Below are positions 18,823-28,407 of a stretch of 64,000 nt of DNA, piece by piece (positions within the stretch are counted from its first letter, which is position 1; every line of letters begins with the position of its first letter). This stretch comes from Chlamydia ibidis 10-1398/6 (GTDB taxonomy: Bacteria; Chlamydiota; Chlamydiia; Chlamydiales; Chlamydiaceae), in the NCBI RefSeq assembly GCF_000454725.1, contig NZ_APJW01000001.1, forward strand, positions 414,590-478,589, given 5' to 3'. The notes under the pieces are model-generated. The model did no database searches and was not told where the DNA came from. It worked only from the letters and a program-made list of their open reading frames with translations. The position numbers and the translations under genes were made by a program.

Positions 18823-20409
18823 TTACAACTTATTCATTGCTGTATAGTCAGACATTGTCCCATCAAAGAAGATAATTTTCCCTTTGTCGAAGATAAGCAA
18901 TTTAGTCGCACACTCATCGATCAGTGTTCTATCATGAGATACAAAAATTGAAGTCCCCTTGTAATCATTTATTGCCCAGGCTAATGCTGAAACAGATTCT
19001 AAGTCTAGATGGTTGTTGGCTTCATCTAAAATTAAAACATTGTGATTTTCGAGCATCATACCAGCCATTAATAGACGTGCAGTTTCCCCTCCAGATAAAG
19101 CCTTAATTTGTTTAAAGGCGTCGTCTCCACCAAAAAGCATTTTCCCTAAAACACTACGGATTTCTTGATCTGTAATGCCTGTTTTACGATTACGCAACCA
19201 CTCAAACAAAGTTTCTTCACCACATTCCTTTAAAACGTCTGAGTGATTTTGAGGAAAGTAAGAGAAAGCAACTTGATGGCCTAATTTAATAGAACCCTGC
19301 GTAGGCAATTCAACGCCGGCAAGTAATTTCATTAAAGTAGTTTTTCCAAGTCCGTTATTTCCAATAACTCCAATCTTATCTCCCTGATAAATTTCTAAAG
19401 AAAACGGAGAAAAAAGATTATTCCCCGAATAACTCTTAGTAATACCCTCTATAGAGAATACTACTTTCCCAGATGTTTTATCGGATAAAGGGAAACGTAT
19501 ATAAGGACGTTGGATATTTGATTTTTTTAGCTCTTGAGGTTGGAGCTTTTTAATTTCTCTTAAACGAGATTGAACTTGACTTGCTCGAGAACCAGCACCG
19601 AATTTAGAAACAAACTCTCGCAACTGAGCAATTTTCTTTTCCTTAGATTTAATATCAGCTTTCTCTTGTTCTCGAGAAGCTGTTTTCATCTCAACCATGT
19701 CATCATAGTTGCCTGGATAAATAATGATTGTATCGTAGTCGATATCAGCAATATGCGTAGTAATAGTATTCAAAAAATGGCGATCGTGGCTCACTACTAT
19801 TACAGTGCCATCGTAATCTTTTAAAAAATGAGCTAACCAGTTAATGGAATGAATATCTAAATGGTTGGTAGGCTCGTCCAGTAATAGAGCTTCAGGATGT
19901 CCAAACAATGCTTGGCACAAAAGGACTCGAAACTGCAGATCAATAGGAATTTCTGCCATCTTCTTGTTGAAGAATTCCTCAGGTATACCAATACCAGATA
20001 GAAGTTCCTCGGCTTCGGATTCAGCACGATATCCATTTTCTTCTCCGATAACTTCTTCAATCTCACCGAGCTGTATACCAATAGCATCAGTAAACTCTTC
20101 CAAATAGAGTGCGTCACGACGCTGGAAAGCATCCCATAAACGAGAATTTCCCATAATTACACAATCTAAAACAGAAACTTCGCCAAAACTATCGATATTT
20201 TGACGGAGGATGCCAACTTTTTTAGGAAGAGAAATAGACCCACGAGATGGCTCAACAACTCCTGTAATGATCTTTAATAACGTGGATTTGCCAGCACCAT
20301 TAGGACCAGTTAATCCGTAACGGTTACCTGGATTAAATACTACGGAAACATCGTCAAAAAGCACACGAGTTCCCAAAGTCTTGCCAATTTTGTCTAGTAC
20401 GATACTCAT
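18823..20409 (-). CDS. ABC-F family ATPase (YbiT-like)
   Basis: Two ABC domains in one chain without membrane helices. The first has Walker A GPNGAGKST and LLLDEPTNHLD; the second has GNNGLGKTT, the signature LSGGETAR and VLILDEANNHLDLES, separated by a charged linker. ABC-F proteins act on ribosomes. The N-terminal block and overall size (528 residues) resemble E. coli YbiT more than EttA or Uup. The first signature is degenerate (IPIDLQFR), and the second Walker B has DEAN instead of DEPT. The frame is open to 20445; ATG at 20409 gives the family start, with an alternative ATG at 20421. Confidence 0.88.
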   Translation of the reverse strand: MSIVLDKIGKTLGTRVLFDDVSVVFNPGNRYGLTGPNGAGKSTLLKIITGVVEPSRGSISLPKKVGILRQNIDSFGEVSVLDCVIMGNSRLWDAFQRRDALYLEEFTDAIGIQLGEIEEVIGEENGYRAESEAEELLSGIGIPEEFFNKKMAEIPIDLQFRVLLCQALFGHPEALLLDEPTNHLDIHSINWLAHFLKDYDGTVIVVSHDRHFLNTITTHIADIDYDTIIIYPGNYDDMVEMKTASREQEKADIKSKEKKIAQLREFVSKFGAGSRASQVQSRLREIKKLQPQELKKSNIQRPYIRFPLSDKTSGKVVFSIEGITKSYSGNNLFSPFSLEIYQGDKIGVIGNNGLGKTTLMKLLAGVELPTQGSIKLGHQVAFSYFPQNHSDVLKECGEETLFEWLRNRKTGITDQEIRSVLGKMLFGGDDAFKQIKALSGGETARLLMAGMMLENHNVLILDEANNHLDLESVSALAWAINDYKGTSIFVSHDRTLIDECATKLLIFDKGKIIFFDGTMSDYTAMNKL

Positions 20410-20460
20410 GCGAACCAGCATAACAAAGAGGATCTTAGAGTACAAGAGGTTTAGGGGAGT

Positions 20461-21399
20461 CTAACTATGTGGATGTGATTCATTGTGGGTTTGCTTTTTA
20501 CGACGCACAGATACATGAGTATAAATAGTAGTTGTTTCAAGCGAGCTATGACCTAAAAGTGCTTGGATAGTTTTTAAATCCATGCCATTTTCTAACCAGT
20601 GTGTAGCAATTGTGTGACGGATTGTGTGTGGGGTGATAGTTCCTGATAACCCAGACATTTTAAGATATTCTTGGAATTTTCTATCGATTGAACGTGTAGT
20701 TAATCGTTTACCAAAACGGTTAAGGAAAACAGCTTGCGATTCTTGAGCAATGATCGTGCGCTCGGGATGGTCAAGGTATCGTCTTAGCCAAGTGGCAGCA
20801 TGAGGGGTCATTGGAACTATACGTTCTTTTTTTCCTTTACCTCGAATACGTAGTAAGTTAGTTCCAAAATCAACATCAAAAAGATTTATAGAAACAATCT
20901 CACTAATTCTTAAACCCGAACTATAAAATAATTCTAATAAGCAACGATCTCTGAGACCTGTATACTTAGTAAGATCAGGAGTAGCCATAAGAATTTCAAT
21001 TTGTTCATAAGTGATAGGAGAGGGTAATTCTTTGGGGAGACGAGGGCCTTGAATTGTTTCAGTAGGATCTTCCAGTATTAGGCGATTTTTAACACAATAA
21101 CGTGCGAAGCTGCGGATCGCTGATAGACGTCTTCGAATAGTTCGTTTAGATTTTTGTTCTTCGATCAATGTTAAGAGATATAAACGGATATTCTCCTTGG
21201 TGAATTGCGAAAAAGACAGAGTAGCTATGTTTAGAGGTCGATTTCTAAAATCGATAGTTTCTGAAAGGGGAAGATGCCCTTCTTTTTCTAGAAATTCTTT
21301 CAGACTATTTAGATCGATGCAATAGTTTCTTAGAGTGTGGTGAGAAGCAGCCTTTATATTTTGTAAATAATCCAAGAATGAATAAAAAGCAGTTATCAT
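20461..21399 (-). CDS. xerC: Tyrosine recombinase XerC
   Basis: Resolves chromosome dimers at dif together with XerD. The 312-residue protein has the SAM-like core-binding N-domain (1-110) and the catalytic domain with Arg in SSGLRISEI, Lys in [20 protein letters not shown] (His..Arg), the HSSLETT His, and the nucleophile Tyr in TTIYTHVS. An AGAGG site lies 6 nt before the start. It is embedded in a housekeeping operon and has no integron or phage neighbours, which supports the chromosomal XerC role. The XerC rather than XerD assignment rests on context. Confidence 0.9.
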   Translation of the reverse strand: MITAFYSFLDYLQNIKAASHHTLRNYCIDLNSLKEFLEKEGHLPLSETIDFRNRPLNIATLSFSQFTKENIRLYLLTLIEEQKSKRTIRRRLSAIRSFARYCVKNRLILEDPTETIQGPRLPKELPSPITYEQIEILMATPDLTKYTGLRDRCLLELFYSSGLRISEIVSINLFDVDFGTNLLRIRGKGKKERIVPMTPHAATWLRRYLDHPERTIIAQESQAVFLNRFGKRLTTRSIDRKFQEYLKMSGLSGTITPHTIRHTIATHWLENGMDLKTIQALLGHSSLETTTIYTHVSVRRKKQTHNESHPHS

Positions 21400-21431
21400 A
21401 GATAACCTCTAATTCAGTTGCTTCATGAATA

Positions 21432-22355
21432 TTATTTATTTTTTGTGGGATTTTTTGGAAATGGATAACTACGAAATTCTTCAGCAGCCATAACATTAGG
21501 GAATATGTCAGATGCTTCTACTTCAAAATCTCTTGTATTTAAATAACGAGCAGAAAAATGTGTTAGGATAAGTTGTTGAGCCTTTGCTTCTTTAGCTTGT
21601 GCAGCTGCCTGTTTGGCAGTCATGTGATAATGACTAGAGGCCAGGTGTTTGTGTTCTTCAAGGTATGTACTTTCGCAAAGCATAATTCGTGCATTTCTCG
21701 ATAGCTCTACTACAGCTGGGCATGGAAGAGTGTCAGCGATGACCGCTATGCTATCACCTTTTCGTACGTAACTGACATCCGTAAGATGAACTATTTTACC
21801 TTGAATACTTAGGAATTTATTTTGTATTAGATCTTGCATAATTGGGCCTTGAAGGCCATGAGCTTTAATTTTTTCAGGGATAAATTTAATCGTATCAGGT
21901 TCAGTAATCCTCCAGCCTAAAGTATCTACTTGATGATTTAGCCATTTTGCTTCAATACGAAAATTACCGAAATCTTCAACGATACCTTCATGGACGACTG
22001 GATGTTCGATTACTCGAATAGTTTCATGATAAATTGTACCATAACGTAATCGATCAAAATATTTTTTTCCTGATGCCGGGTAGTAACAATGTATGGGGTG
22101 AGTCACTTTATCGAGGTTGAGACGCATTAGCATAGAGCCCAAGCCCAAACAGTGATCTCCATGAAAATGACTGATGAAGATTCGCGAAACTACTGTTGGG
22201 GTCATATTAGCAAAAATAAACTGTCGCTGAGTGCCCTCACCGGGATCGAATAGCAAACCTTCGTTATTCCAACGAAACAGGTAGGCTCCTTGATTACGAG
22301 TTCGCGTGGGCTGTTGGCTAGAGCAACCCAAAATTACTAAGTCTCTACAACTCAT
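21432..22355 (-). CDS. rnz: Ribonuclease Z (tRNA 3' endonuclease)
   Basis: Metallo-beta-lactamase fold of 307 residues. Zinc ligands are seen in [17 protein letters not shown] and in the later HLTDVSY and LTHFSARY segments. It cleaves tRNA precursors 3' of the discriminator, which fits this genome's CCA-less tRNA-Ser gene. It is first in the run rnz-xerC-ABC-F-maf-HEAT-lptD; gaps are 12-52 bp and one junction overlaps. Confidence 0.92.
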   Translation of the reverse strand: MSCRDLVILGCSSQQPTRTRNQGAYLFRWNNEGLLFDPGEGTQRQFIFANMTPTVVSRIFISHFHGDHCLGLGSMLMRLNLDKVTHPIHCYYPASGKKYFDRLRYGTIYHETIRVIEHPVVHEGIVEDFGNFRIEAKWLNHQVDTLGWRITEPDTIKFIPEKIKAHGLQGPIMQDLIQNKFLSIQGKIVHLTDVSYVRKGDSIAVIADTLPCPAVVELSRNARIMLCESTYLEEHKHLASSHYHMTAKQAAAQAKEAKAQQLILTHFSARYLNTRDFEVEASDIFPNVMAAEEFRSYPFPKNPTKNK

Positions 22356-22464
22356 AAGATAAAGAAGTTTATATTTGAAAAGAAGTAGAAGGATAAATCA
22401 AGAGAATAAAATTCTCTACTAGAAGTTGTGAATTTATCTCATACTTTTTCTAAACACAATTCTA

Positions 22465-23085
22465 TCAAGATTGTCTCCAACAATAAGCATTTTGTATTTT
22501 GCTATGAGATTCATCTTCAGAAGCACTCGAGGATTCTGAAGTTGTTGTATAGGTGGACGTGTCTGTGAGTGATACTTCCTGGGATGTAGATGATTGTTTT
22601 TTACGTATCATTTTTTTTCTGGCTTTCGCTATGCCTGCTTCTCTATTGCTATTTGCTTTTTGTAAGCTTAAATTGTGTGTAGATGGCCTATGATTCTTCT
22701 CAGTTTGTCGTGTTTTGCGAATATTAGGACGATTATTAATATTTTGGTTTTCAGAATTAATTTCTGAATTTTTTTTATTCTGATTATTTTCTATTTGACA
22801 TTTCCTGATGTAGGATAAAAGCAAAGAAGCGGAACAAAGGATAGTAGCTATTGTAGGGACGCACCCAATGCCGATATAAAGACCTAAAGGGGAGAAAAAT
22901 CCTGCTATAAATCCAGACAACATTGTTACGAATAGCACAGTGAGTATAACTAAGGCACATTTGCTAATAATTTTAGCTGTTAATGAGTCTTCTGGAGAGG
23001 TATTATTAGAGAGTTTATTTTCTGTGGTGTTTCGAGTTGAGTCCAGGATTTGAGGAGGGATCATATTAGTTGTTGTGGCGGACAT
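22465..23085 (-). CDS. Inc-like bilobed membrane protein
   Basis: 206 residues. A pair of membrane helices separated by a short turn (about 40-63 and 68-91: VILTVLFVTMLSGFIAGFF, then GIGCVPTIATILCSASLLL) is the hallmark of chlamydial inclusion-membrane proteins, with both ends facing the host cytosol. The C-terminal 110 residues are polar, Asn-, Lys- and Ser-rich, ending in a Ser/Thr/Glu stretch likely to be disordered or phosphorylated. The N-terminus, with no cleavable signal, fits type III secretion. From memory its position next to lon equals CT345, an Inc candidate. The assignment is by topology only. Confidence 0.7.
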   Translation of the reverse strand: MSATTTNMIPPQILDSTRNTTENKLSNNTSPEDSLTAKIISKCALVILTVLFVTMLSGFIAGFFSPLGLYIGIGCVPTIATILCSASLLLSYIRKCQIENNQNKKNSEINSENQNINNRPNIRKTRQTEKNHRPSTHNLSLQKANSNREAGIAKARKKMIRKKQSSTSQEVSLTDTSTYTTTSESSSASEDESHSKIQNAYCWRQS

Positions 23086-23182
23086 AAATATCTGTTTCTC
23101 ATATGCTTGTGCAAAAAATTATGCCGCAGTTTAAAACTTAGACGATCTCTTGTAAACGTACAGACTTTTTTTATTACAGAAA

Positions 23183-23235
23183 TATGAGCCACTGTTGTGT
23201 AATAAAAGTGGCTCATAAAGCTACAACGAGCTTTA
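23183..23235 (-). terminator. Double-hairpin terminator of lon
   Basis: Immediately after the lon stop are two stems: TAAAGCT/AGCTTTA (23216-23222, 23229-23235) and a perfect 11-bp stem TATGAGCCACT/AGTGGCTCATA (23183-23193, 23207-23217). They share two bases, so they may be alternatives. The T-run beyond them is short and interrupted. Confidence 0.65.
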
Positions 23236-23237
23236 TT

Positions 23238-25715
23238 TCATTTTGGAAACGCTATTTTGAAAACATCGTCATAATGTTCAACAAAATGTACTTTTAGGTC
23301 TTTTTTCAAGTAAGCGGGCAGTTCCTCATAATCTCTTCTATTGTCTTCGGGGAAAATAAGAGTGTGCAAATGAGAGCGCCGTGCGGCTATAAGTTTCTCT
23401 CGAATTCCACCAACGCCTAAGACACGACCAGTCAGTGTAATTTCCCCAGTCATTCCTAAATTGTCTAAAACAGGAGTTTCCAGTAACAAGGAAAGCAAAG
23501 AAGTAACCATAGTGATACCTGCCGAAGGCCCGTCTTTAGGAGTGGCTCCTTCAGGAATGTGAATATGGACTTGAGACTTCGCGAAGAAAGTATAGCCAGG
23601 AGCATATTTATCCAGCGCACTATGCAAATACGTCCAAGCAATTTGTGAAGACTCCTTCATTACTTCACCCGCTTGGCCTGTTAGATGCATATCGGTTTTT
23701 CCTGAGGGCACTTGAACACTTTCTATATAAAGAGTGGCGCCACCTAAAGAGGTCCAGGCTAAACCTGTGGCGACACCTATTGGGGTTGCATCATAGAATC
23801 GATCACTTGAAAATATAGGTTTGCCAAGATAGTCTTGTAAATTTTTCGAATCAATTTTAAAGCCAACCTTCCTGGGATGAGGTTTTTCTTGGTTTTGAAC
23901 TATTTTCAAAGCCGCTTTTCTGAGAACCTTTTTGATATTGCTGTTTAATGATCGAACCCCGGCCTCGCGAGCATAGTTATTGATCATTTGTTTAAGAGCA
24001 TCTGGCTGAAATGTTACGTCTTTGGCAGTTAGGCCCATCTCTTTGCGGGCTCTAGGTACGAGATACTTAGTGGCAATTTGTAGCTTTTCCTCTAATATGT
24101 ACCCAGATAGACGCAAGATTTCCATGCGGTCCAGCAGGGGATCTGGAATAGTATCCAGAACATTCGCAGTCAGGATGAAAAGAACGTCGGAAAGGTCTAC
24201 TCTTACATCCAAATAGTGGTCTAAGAAATCCTTATTTTGCTCTGGGTCCAAAACTTCTAATAATGCCGAGGCTGGGTCGCCATGATAACTGCTACCAATT
24301 TTATCAACTTCGTCAATCATGATAACAGGATTCATGGTTTGACTTTGTTTTAATGCTTGGACTAACTTTCCAGGCATAGCCCCAATATATGTGCGCCTAT
24401 GGCCTTTGATCTCAGCTTCATCTCGCATACCTCCGACGGAAAAGCGGAAGAATTTACGATGAAGTACTTTAGCTATACTACGACCGATGCTGGTTTTTCC
24501 TACTCCAGGAGGGCCAACTAAGCAAATGATACTACCTTTAAGGCCGTTCGATAATTTTCCTACACTAATTAGTTCCAAAATTCTTTGCTTGATTTCTTCT
24601 AAGCCGTAGTGATCCTTATTAAGGATGGTTTCCGCTTTTTTTAAGTCATGATATTCACGGCTATGAACTCCCCAAGGTGTAATTGTCAACCAGTCCAAAT
24701 AGTTTCGGCACACTGCATATTCTGCTGAGGAAGTTTCTAGAGTTTGTAGTTTCTCTATTTCGTCCTGAATTACCTCCATAGCATATTCTGGGACGTCACG
24801 TTTCCGTAAGCGCTCGGTAAATTTTTCAATGTCAATCGCTCGATCTTCTTTCTCTAAACCTAGCTCTTTTTTTATTGTTTTTAGCTGTTCTTTAAGAAAG
24901 AATTCTTTCTGACTTTTTGTAATGGTAGCTTCAATTTTTTGATTTATACTACTCTGTAAACGGCTAAGATCTAATTCTTTTTTAAGTAGGATAAGAGCTT
25001 TATCTATCCTATCATGCATATTCGTAGTTTCCAAGACTTCCTGAAGCTCTTCTCTGGTAGCAGTTGTGAGAGCTACAGAAAAATCAGCGAGCTTCCCTGG
25101 CTCAGTAAAATCAGAATGACCAAGAAAAATTTGTAATTCTTCTTTAAATAGTGGGTTGAGCTTAAGTAGATCTTTAATAACGGAAACAATACTAATTGAA
25201 TACGCTTTAAGTTCTTCGGTAAGTTCTTTATTTTCTTTATGATATGAAACGCGAGCCTTTAGATATTTGTCCTTAATAGGCTCTTCAATGCGTATGCGTT
25301 CTTCAATGCTTAATAGTACTTGAGCGCTGCCACCTTCTATGGGCATAATACGCAAAATACGCGCTGCGACCCCTACTCGGTAGAGTTGATTGAATCCTAC
25401 CTTTAATATGTCTGCGTCTTCTTTCTTTGTTAAAACTAAACCAATATATTTCTGCGAAGATTTGGCTAGAAGTTTGAGTACTTCATAGTATGGACCAGAT
25501 TCTATGAGAATCGGGGCAGCCATTCCCGGGAAAAAGGGGCGTTTGTTTAGAGGAAGGATAAACAAATCCGGGGGTAGAGAGTGACTATCTGATTTTTCTT
25601 CAACTTCCTCGGATTCATCTAAGAGTTTCTCCACTTCTTGAGAATTAGGATCCAAGAGTTCCGCATCTGTGTTTACTGTAGAGTCCACAATTGTCCTTAG
25701 TTCTGAGAGTCCCAA
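23238..25715 (-). CDS. lon: ATP-dependent protease Lon
   Basis: An 825-residue LonA with the full domain set: N-terminal substrate domain ([15 protein letters not shown]), coiled region, AAA+ with Walker [10 protein letters not shown] and Walker [12 protein letters not shown], and the Ser/Lys peptidase with KDGPSAGIT (catalytic Ser) followed by the Lys in REKLIAARR. It degrades misfolded and regulatory proteins. The start is read as TTG at 25715 because AAGGG precedes it by 4 nt and no Met occurs in frame until about residue 66, inside the conserved domain. Monocistronic, with its own terminator. Confidence 0.95.
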   Translation of the reverse strand: MGLSELRTIVDSTVNTDAELLDPNSQEVEKLLDESEEVEEKSDSHSLPPDLFILPLNKRPFFPGMAAPILIESGPYYEVLKLLAKSSQKYIGLVLTKKEDADILKVGFNQLYRVGVAARILRIMPIEGGSAQVLLSIEERIRIEEPIKDKYLKARVSYHKENKELTEELKAYSISIVSVIKDLLKLNPLFKEELQIFLGHSDFTEPGKLADFSVALTTATREELQEVLETTNMHDRIDKALILLKKELDLSRLQSSINQKIEATITKSQKEFFLKEQLKTIKKELGLEKEDRAIDIEKFTERLRKRDVPEYAMEVIQDEIEKLQTLETSSAEYAVCRNYLDWLTITPWGVHSREYHDLKKAETILNKDHYGLEEIKQRILELISVGKLSNGLKGSIICLVGPPGVGKTSIGRSIAKVLHRKFFRFSVGGMRDEAEIKGHRRTYIGAMPGKLVQALKQSQTMNPVIMIDEVDKIGSSYHGDPASALLEVLDPEQNKDFLDHYLDVRVDLSDVLFILTANVLDTIPDPLLDRMEILRLSGYILEEKLQIATKYLVPRARKEMGLTAKDVTFQPDALKQMINNYAREAGVRSLNSNIKKVLRKAALKIVQNQEKPHPRKVGFKIDSKNLQDYLGKPIFSSDRFYDATPIGVATGLAWTSLGGATLYIESVQVPSGKTDMHLTGQAGEVMKESSQIAWTYLHSALDKYAPGYTFFAKSQVHIHIPEGATPKDGPSAGITMVTSLLSLLLETPVLDNLGMTGEITLTGRVLGVGGIREKLIAARRSHLHTLIFPEDNRRDYEELPAYLKKDLKVHFVEHYDDVFKIAFPK

Positions 25716-25770
25716 GACACCCTTATACGCTGTCCAATTCTTCTGGGGAAAGCCTTTTAGGGTCCTACCT

Positions 25771-25799
25771 ATTTCGACATATTACAAAATAATCGAAAT
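25771..25799. promoter_or_regulatory. Inverted repeat upstream of lon, possible operator
   Basis: Arms ATTTCGA (25771-25777) and TCGAAAT (25793-25799) are spaced by 15 bp, 56 bp upstream of the lon start. The AT-rich spacer contains TAATAT on the minus strand, a possible -10 box. It does not match CIRCE, so HrcA control is not suggested. Confidence 0.4.
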
Positions 25800-26019
25800 T
25801 AGCGCACCCCCACAACTTCTGAGAAGGATGGGCTAAAGAACAAGAATTAAGAAAGAGGAGGGTTTAAATCAAATCGTTTTTCTAAATTTTAAAGAAAATC
25901 AAAACTCAAAAATATTTTCTTATACTAATAAAGAGGTTTAATGTCAGATTCTTTCAATCTGCGATGGAGTTGTTTTTATCCGTTTTATTGTCTTTAATTT
26001 ATTAGATTTTAGTTATTTT

Positions 26020-26048
26020 TTGATTAAAAGTTTCTATGGTGCTATAGT
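26020..26048 (+). promoter_or_regulatory. Promoter of tsaB
   Basis: -35 TTGATT (26020-26025), exactly 17 bp spacer, -10 TATAGT (26043-26048). The predicted transcript start is near 26055, about 20 nt before the tsaB ATG. Confidence 0.7.
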
Positions 26049-26074
26049 CTTAGTGTTTAGCTTTTGTTTGGGAT

Positions 26075-26722
26075 ATGCATTTTTATAACTGTCTTATTAT
26101 CGATACTTCTGGATATCAGCCTTTTCTAGCGCATGTAGATGCTCAGAAAGTGCTGAACAGCTGGTCTCTTCCTTTAGGACCTGATCAGGGGTTAGTTCTT
26201 GATTTTATAGTAAAAAATTTATCCTTGTCATTTCAGGGTATTGGTGTGGCGGTGGGTCCCGGTAATTTTTCATCTACTCGAGTTGGACTGGCTTTTGCCC
26301 AAGGATTATCTCTCGCTGCTAAAGTTCCTCTCGTTGGCTATAGTTCTCTAGAAGGTTATTTGAGCAAGGGTGAAAAAACTAAGGGTTTGATGTTGCCTTT
26401 GGGGAAGAAGGGAGGAGTATTAACTTTAAGTTGTGATCTTTCGGATAATGGACTTGTTTGCGGTGAAGATGGAGTTGGTCCTGGTATGTTGTTGTCTTAT
26501 GAAGAAGCTTCAGCAATATGTCTTGAGCGTAATTGTTCCCACGTCGTATCGCCAAATCCCGATTTGTTTAGGGACGCGTTTTCAAAAGAAATATACATAG
26601 AGAAAATGAGTCCTTCTTTAGAGTGTATTCGTAGTCATGTGATTTCTCAATTAATGCTGTTAAGCTGTCATCCTCAGCTAACTCCTGATTACCGTAGTTG
26701 TTCCTCTTTTTTTAATTTTTAA
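26075..26722 (+). CDS. tsaB: tRNA N6-threonylcarbamoyladenosine accessory protein TsaB
   Basis: 215 residues of the ASKHA-fold YeaZ/TsaB family. The N-terminal strand is CLIIDTSG, and the diagnostic block GVAVGPGNFSSTRVGLAFAQ corresponds to the family GPGSFTGLRIG. TsaB partners TsaD (and TsaE) in forming t6A37 on ANN-decoding tRNAs. It lacks the metal-binding site of TsaD, so it is the accessory paralogue, often mislabelled glycoprotease. Overall conservation is modest outside the N-terminal half. Confidence 0.8.
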   Translation: MHFYNCLIIDTSGYQPFLAHVDAQKVLNSWSLPLGPDQGLVLDFIVKNLSLSFQGIGVAVGPGNFSSTRVGLAFAQGLSLAAKVPLVGYSSLEGYLSKGEKTKGLMLPLGKKGGVLTLSCDLSDNGLVCGEDGVGPGMLLSYEEASAICLERNCSHVVSPNPDLFRDAFSKEIYIEKMSPSLECIRSHVISQLMLLSCHPQLTPDYRSCSSFFNF

Positions 26723-26922
26723 CCTGATATTAATTTCTAGTTGTGGTCTATAGGATTTTTTTGACGCCTCCTGTTTGTTTGAGTAATTTTGTTTTTAGCT
26801 TTTGTCTAACATTTTCTTTGATTTTTTGGATGTGTTCTAAGACAACTATACTCTTGAACCCTAATAGTTGTGATGCTACAATCGGAGATTCTCTAGTACG
26901 ATGGAGTCTAAGTTCAGTAGAA

Positions 26923-26950
26923 TTGTTTTGAAAAATCTAGTTATTATTAT
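26923..26950 (+). promoter_or_regulatory. Candidate promoter of rpsU-dnaJ
   Basis: -35 TTGTTT (26923-26928), 16 bp spacer, -10 TATTAT (26945-26950). The transcript would start near 26957 and lead into rpsU at 26969. The -35 match is weak. Confidence 0.45.
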
Positions 26951-26968
26951 TGCGAAATAAGGTAATGC

Positions 26969-27145
26969 ATGCCCAGTGTTAAAGTAAGAGTTGGGGAGCC
27001 TGTAGATCGAGCTCTTAGAGTCTTAAAAAAGAAAGTTGATAAAGAAGGTATTTTGAAAACTGCTAAAGCTCGTAGATTTTATGATAAGCCTTCCGTGAAG
27101 AAGCGTGCTAAATCTAAAGCTGCAGCTAAGTATCGCGGTCGTTAA
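26969..27145 (+). CDS. rpsU: 30S ribosomal protein S21
   Basis: 58 residues beginning [17 protein letters not shown] and ending in the basic tail [15 protein letters not shown], the S21 pattern. The reading frame was found directly in the sequence; AAGG precedes the ATG by 6 nt. S21 sits near the anti-Shine-Dalgarno end of 16S rRNA and helps initiation. It is followed 33 nt later by dnaJ, so the two are likely cotranscribed. Confidence 0.95.
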   Translation: MPSVKVRVGEPVDRALRVLKKKVDKEGILKTAKARRFYDKPSVKKRAKSKAAAKYRGR

Positions 27146-27178
27146 TAAAGGATCTTCTTAATTGGTGGTGTTTCGTTT

Positions 27179-28372
27179 ATGGATTACTATGCTGTTTTGG
27201 GGGTTTCTAAGAGTGCTTCTCCCGAAGAGATAAAGAAAGCTTATCGCAAGTTGGCGGTTAAGTATCACCCTGATAAGAATCCTGGCGATGCGGATGCGGA
27301 GCGCCGCTTTAAAGAGGTTTCGGAAGCTTACGAAGTGTTGAGCGATGCCCAGAAGCGTCAGAACTATGATCGTTACGGTAAAGATGGACCTTTTGCAGGG
27401 GCTGGTGGCTTTGGTGGGGCTGCTGGCATGGGCAATATGGAAGATGCTTTGCGTACTTTTATGGGGGCGTTTGGCGGCGATTTTGGTGGAGAGTTTGGTG
27501 GAGGCGGTAGTTTCTTTGAGGGGCTTTTTGGAGGGCTTGGCGAAGCGTTTGGCGTTCGTGGTGGCGATCCTTCTGGAGCTCGTCAGGGGGCTAGTAAAAA
27601 GGTCCATATTACTCTCACTTTCGAGGAGGCAGCTCGTGGTGTAGAGAAGGAATTGATTGTTTCTGGGTATAAATCTTGTGAAGCTTGTTCTGGAAGTGGA
27701 GCAGCTAATAGCCAGGGAATCAAGTGTTGTGATCGCTGTAAAGGGTCTGGGCAGGTTGTTCAGAGTCGGGGTTTTTTCTCTATGGCTTCTACGTGCCCTG
27801 AGTGCGGTGGAGAGGGTCGTGTTATTACAGACCCTTGTTTAACATGTCGTGGTCAGGGAAGAATTAAGGATAAACGTAACGTTCATGTTCACATACCTGC
27901 GGGAGTTGACTCTGGTATGCGTCTGAAAATGGAGGGTTACGGTGATGCTGGGCAAAACGGTGCCCCAGCGGGTGATCTCTACGTATTTATTGATGTAGAG
28001 CAACATCCTTTCTTTGAACGTCGTGGTGATGATTTGGTTTTGGACTTGCCTATTGGGTTCGTAGATGCAGCCTTAGGAATGAAGAAGGAGATCCCGACTC
28101 TATTAAAAGGAGGGTCTTGCCGTATTGTTGTCCCCGAAGGCATACAGAGCGGTACTATCCTTAAGGTAAAGAACCAAGGATTTCCTAATGTTCATGGGAA
28201 GGGTCGCGGGGACCTTCTTGTCCGAGTTTCTGTTGAAACCCCGCAACATCTTTCTGAAGAACAGAAAGAAGTATTGCGTACATTTGCCTCTATGGAGAAA
28301 GCAGAGAACTTTCCTAAGAAACGGGGTTTCTTAGATAAAATTAAAAGCTTCTTTTCTGATTTTGCTGTTTAG
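27179..28372 (+). CDS. dnaJ: Chaperone protein DnaJ
   Basis: A full type I Hsp40 of 397 residues: J-domain with HPD (KYHPDKNPG), a glycine/phenylalanine-rich linker (about 75-130), four zinc repeats [24 protein letters not shown] and CLTCRGQG, then the substrate-binding beta domains. It stimulates DnaK ATPase and delivers unfolded clients. No CIRCE element is seen in front of it, in keeping with its linkage to rpsU rather than to dnaK. Confidence 0.97.
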   Translation: MDYYAVLGVSKSASPEEIKKAYRKLAVKYHPDKNPGDADAERRFKEVSEAYEVLSDAQKRQNYDRYGKDGPFAGAGGFGGAAGMGNMEDALRTFMGAFGGDFGGEFGGGGSFFEGLFGGLGEAFGVRGGDPSGARQGASKKVHITLTFEEAARGVEKELIVSGYKSCEACSGSGAANSQGIKCCDRCKGSGQVVQSRGFFSMASTCPECGGEGRVITDPCLTCRGQGRIKDKRNVHVHIPAGVDSGMRLKMEGYGDAGQNGAPAGDLYVFIDVEQHPFFERRGDDLVLDLPIGFVDAALGMKKEIPTLLKGGSCRIVVPEGIQSGTILKVKNQGFPNVHGKGRGDLLVRVSVETPQHLSEEQKEVLRTFASMEKAENFPKKRGFLDKIKSFFSDFAV

Positions 28373-28396
28373 CTAAAAGATAGCTGGCTTTAGCTA
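28370..28396 (+). other. Inverted repeat spanning the dnaJ stop codon
   Basis: TAGCTAAA (28370-28377, including the stop TAG) pairs perfectly with TTTAGCTA (28389-28396) around an 11-nt loop in the 35-bp gap before the E1 gene. There is no T-run. It could slow read-through, set an mRNA processing point or be chance. Confidence 0.4.
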
Positions 28397-28407
28397 GAGG
28401 ATTAGGC

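Larger units (their letters stand above)
25716..26074. other. 359-bp divergent intergenic region lon / tsaB
   Basis: No gene is seen here. It holds an inverted repeat at 25771-25799 on the lon side and a good plus-strand promoter at 26020-26048. The middle part (25860-26000) is AT-rich with no clear structure. Confidence 0.6.

Noticed and set aside
26743..26931. 62-residue hydrophobic frame between tsaB and rpsU
   Set aside because: Non-ATG start without ribosome-binding site, and its end overlaps the likely rpsU promoter.
27158..27644. Long frames on both strands over the 5' half of dnaJ
   Set aside because: They arise from the Gly-rich, GC-richer dnaJ sequence; dnaJ itself is unmistakable.
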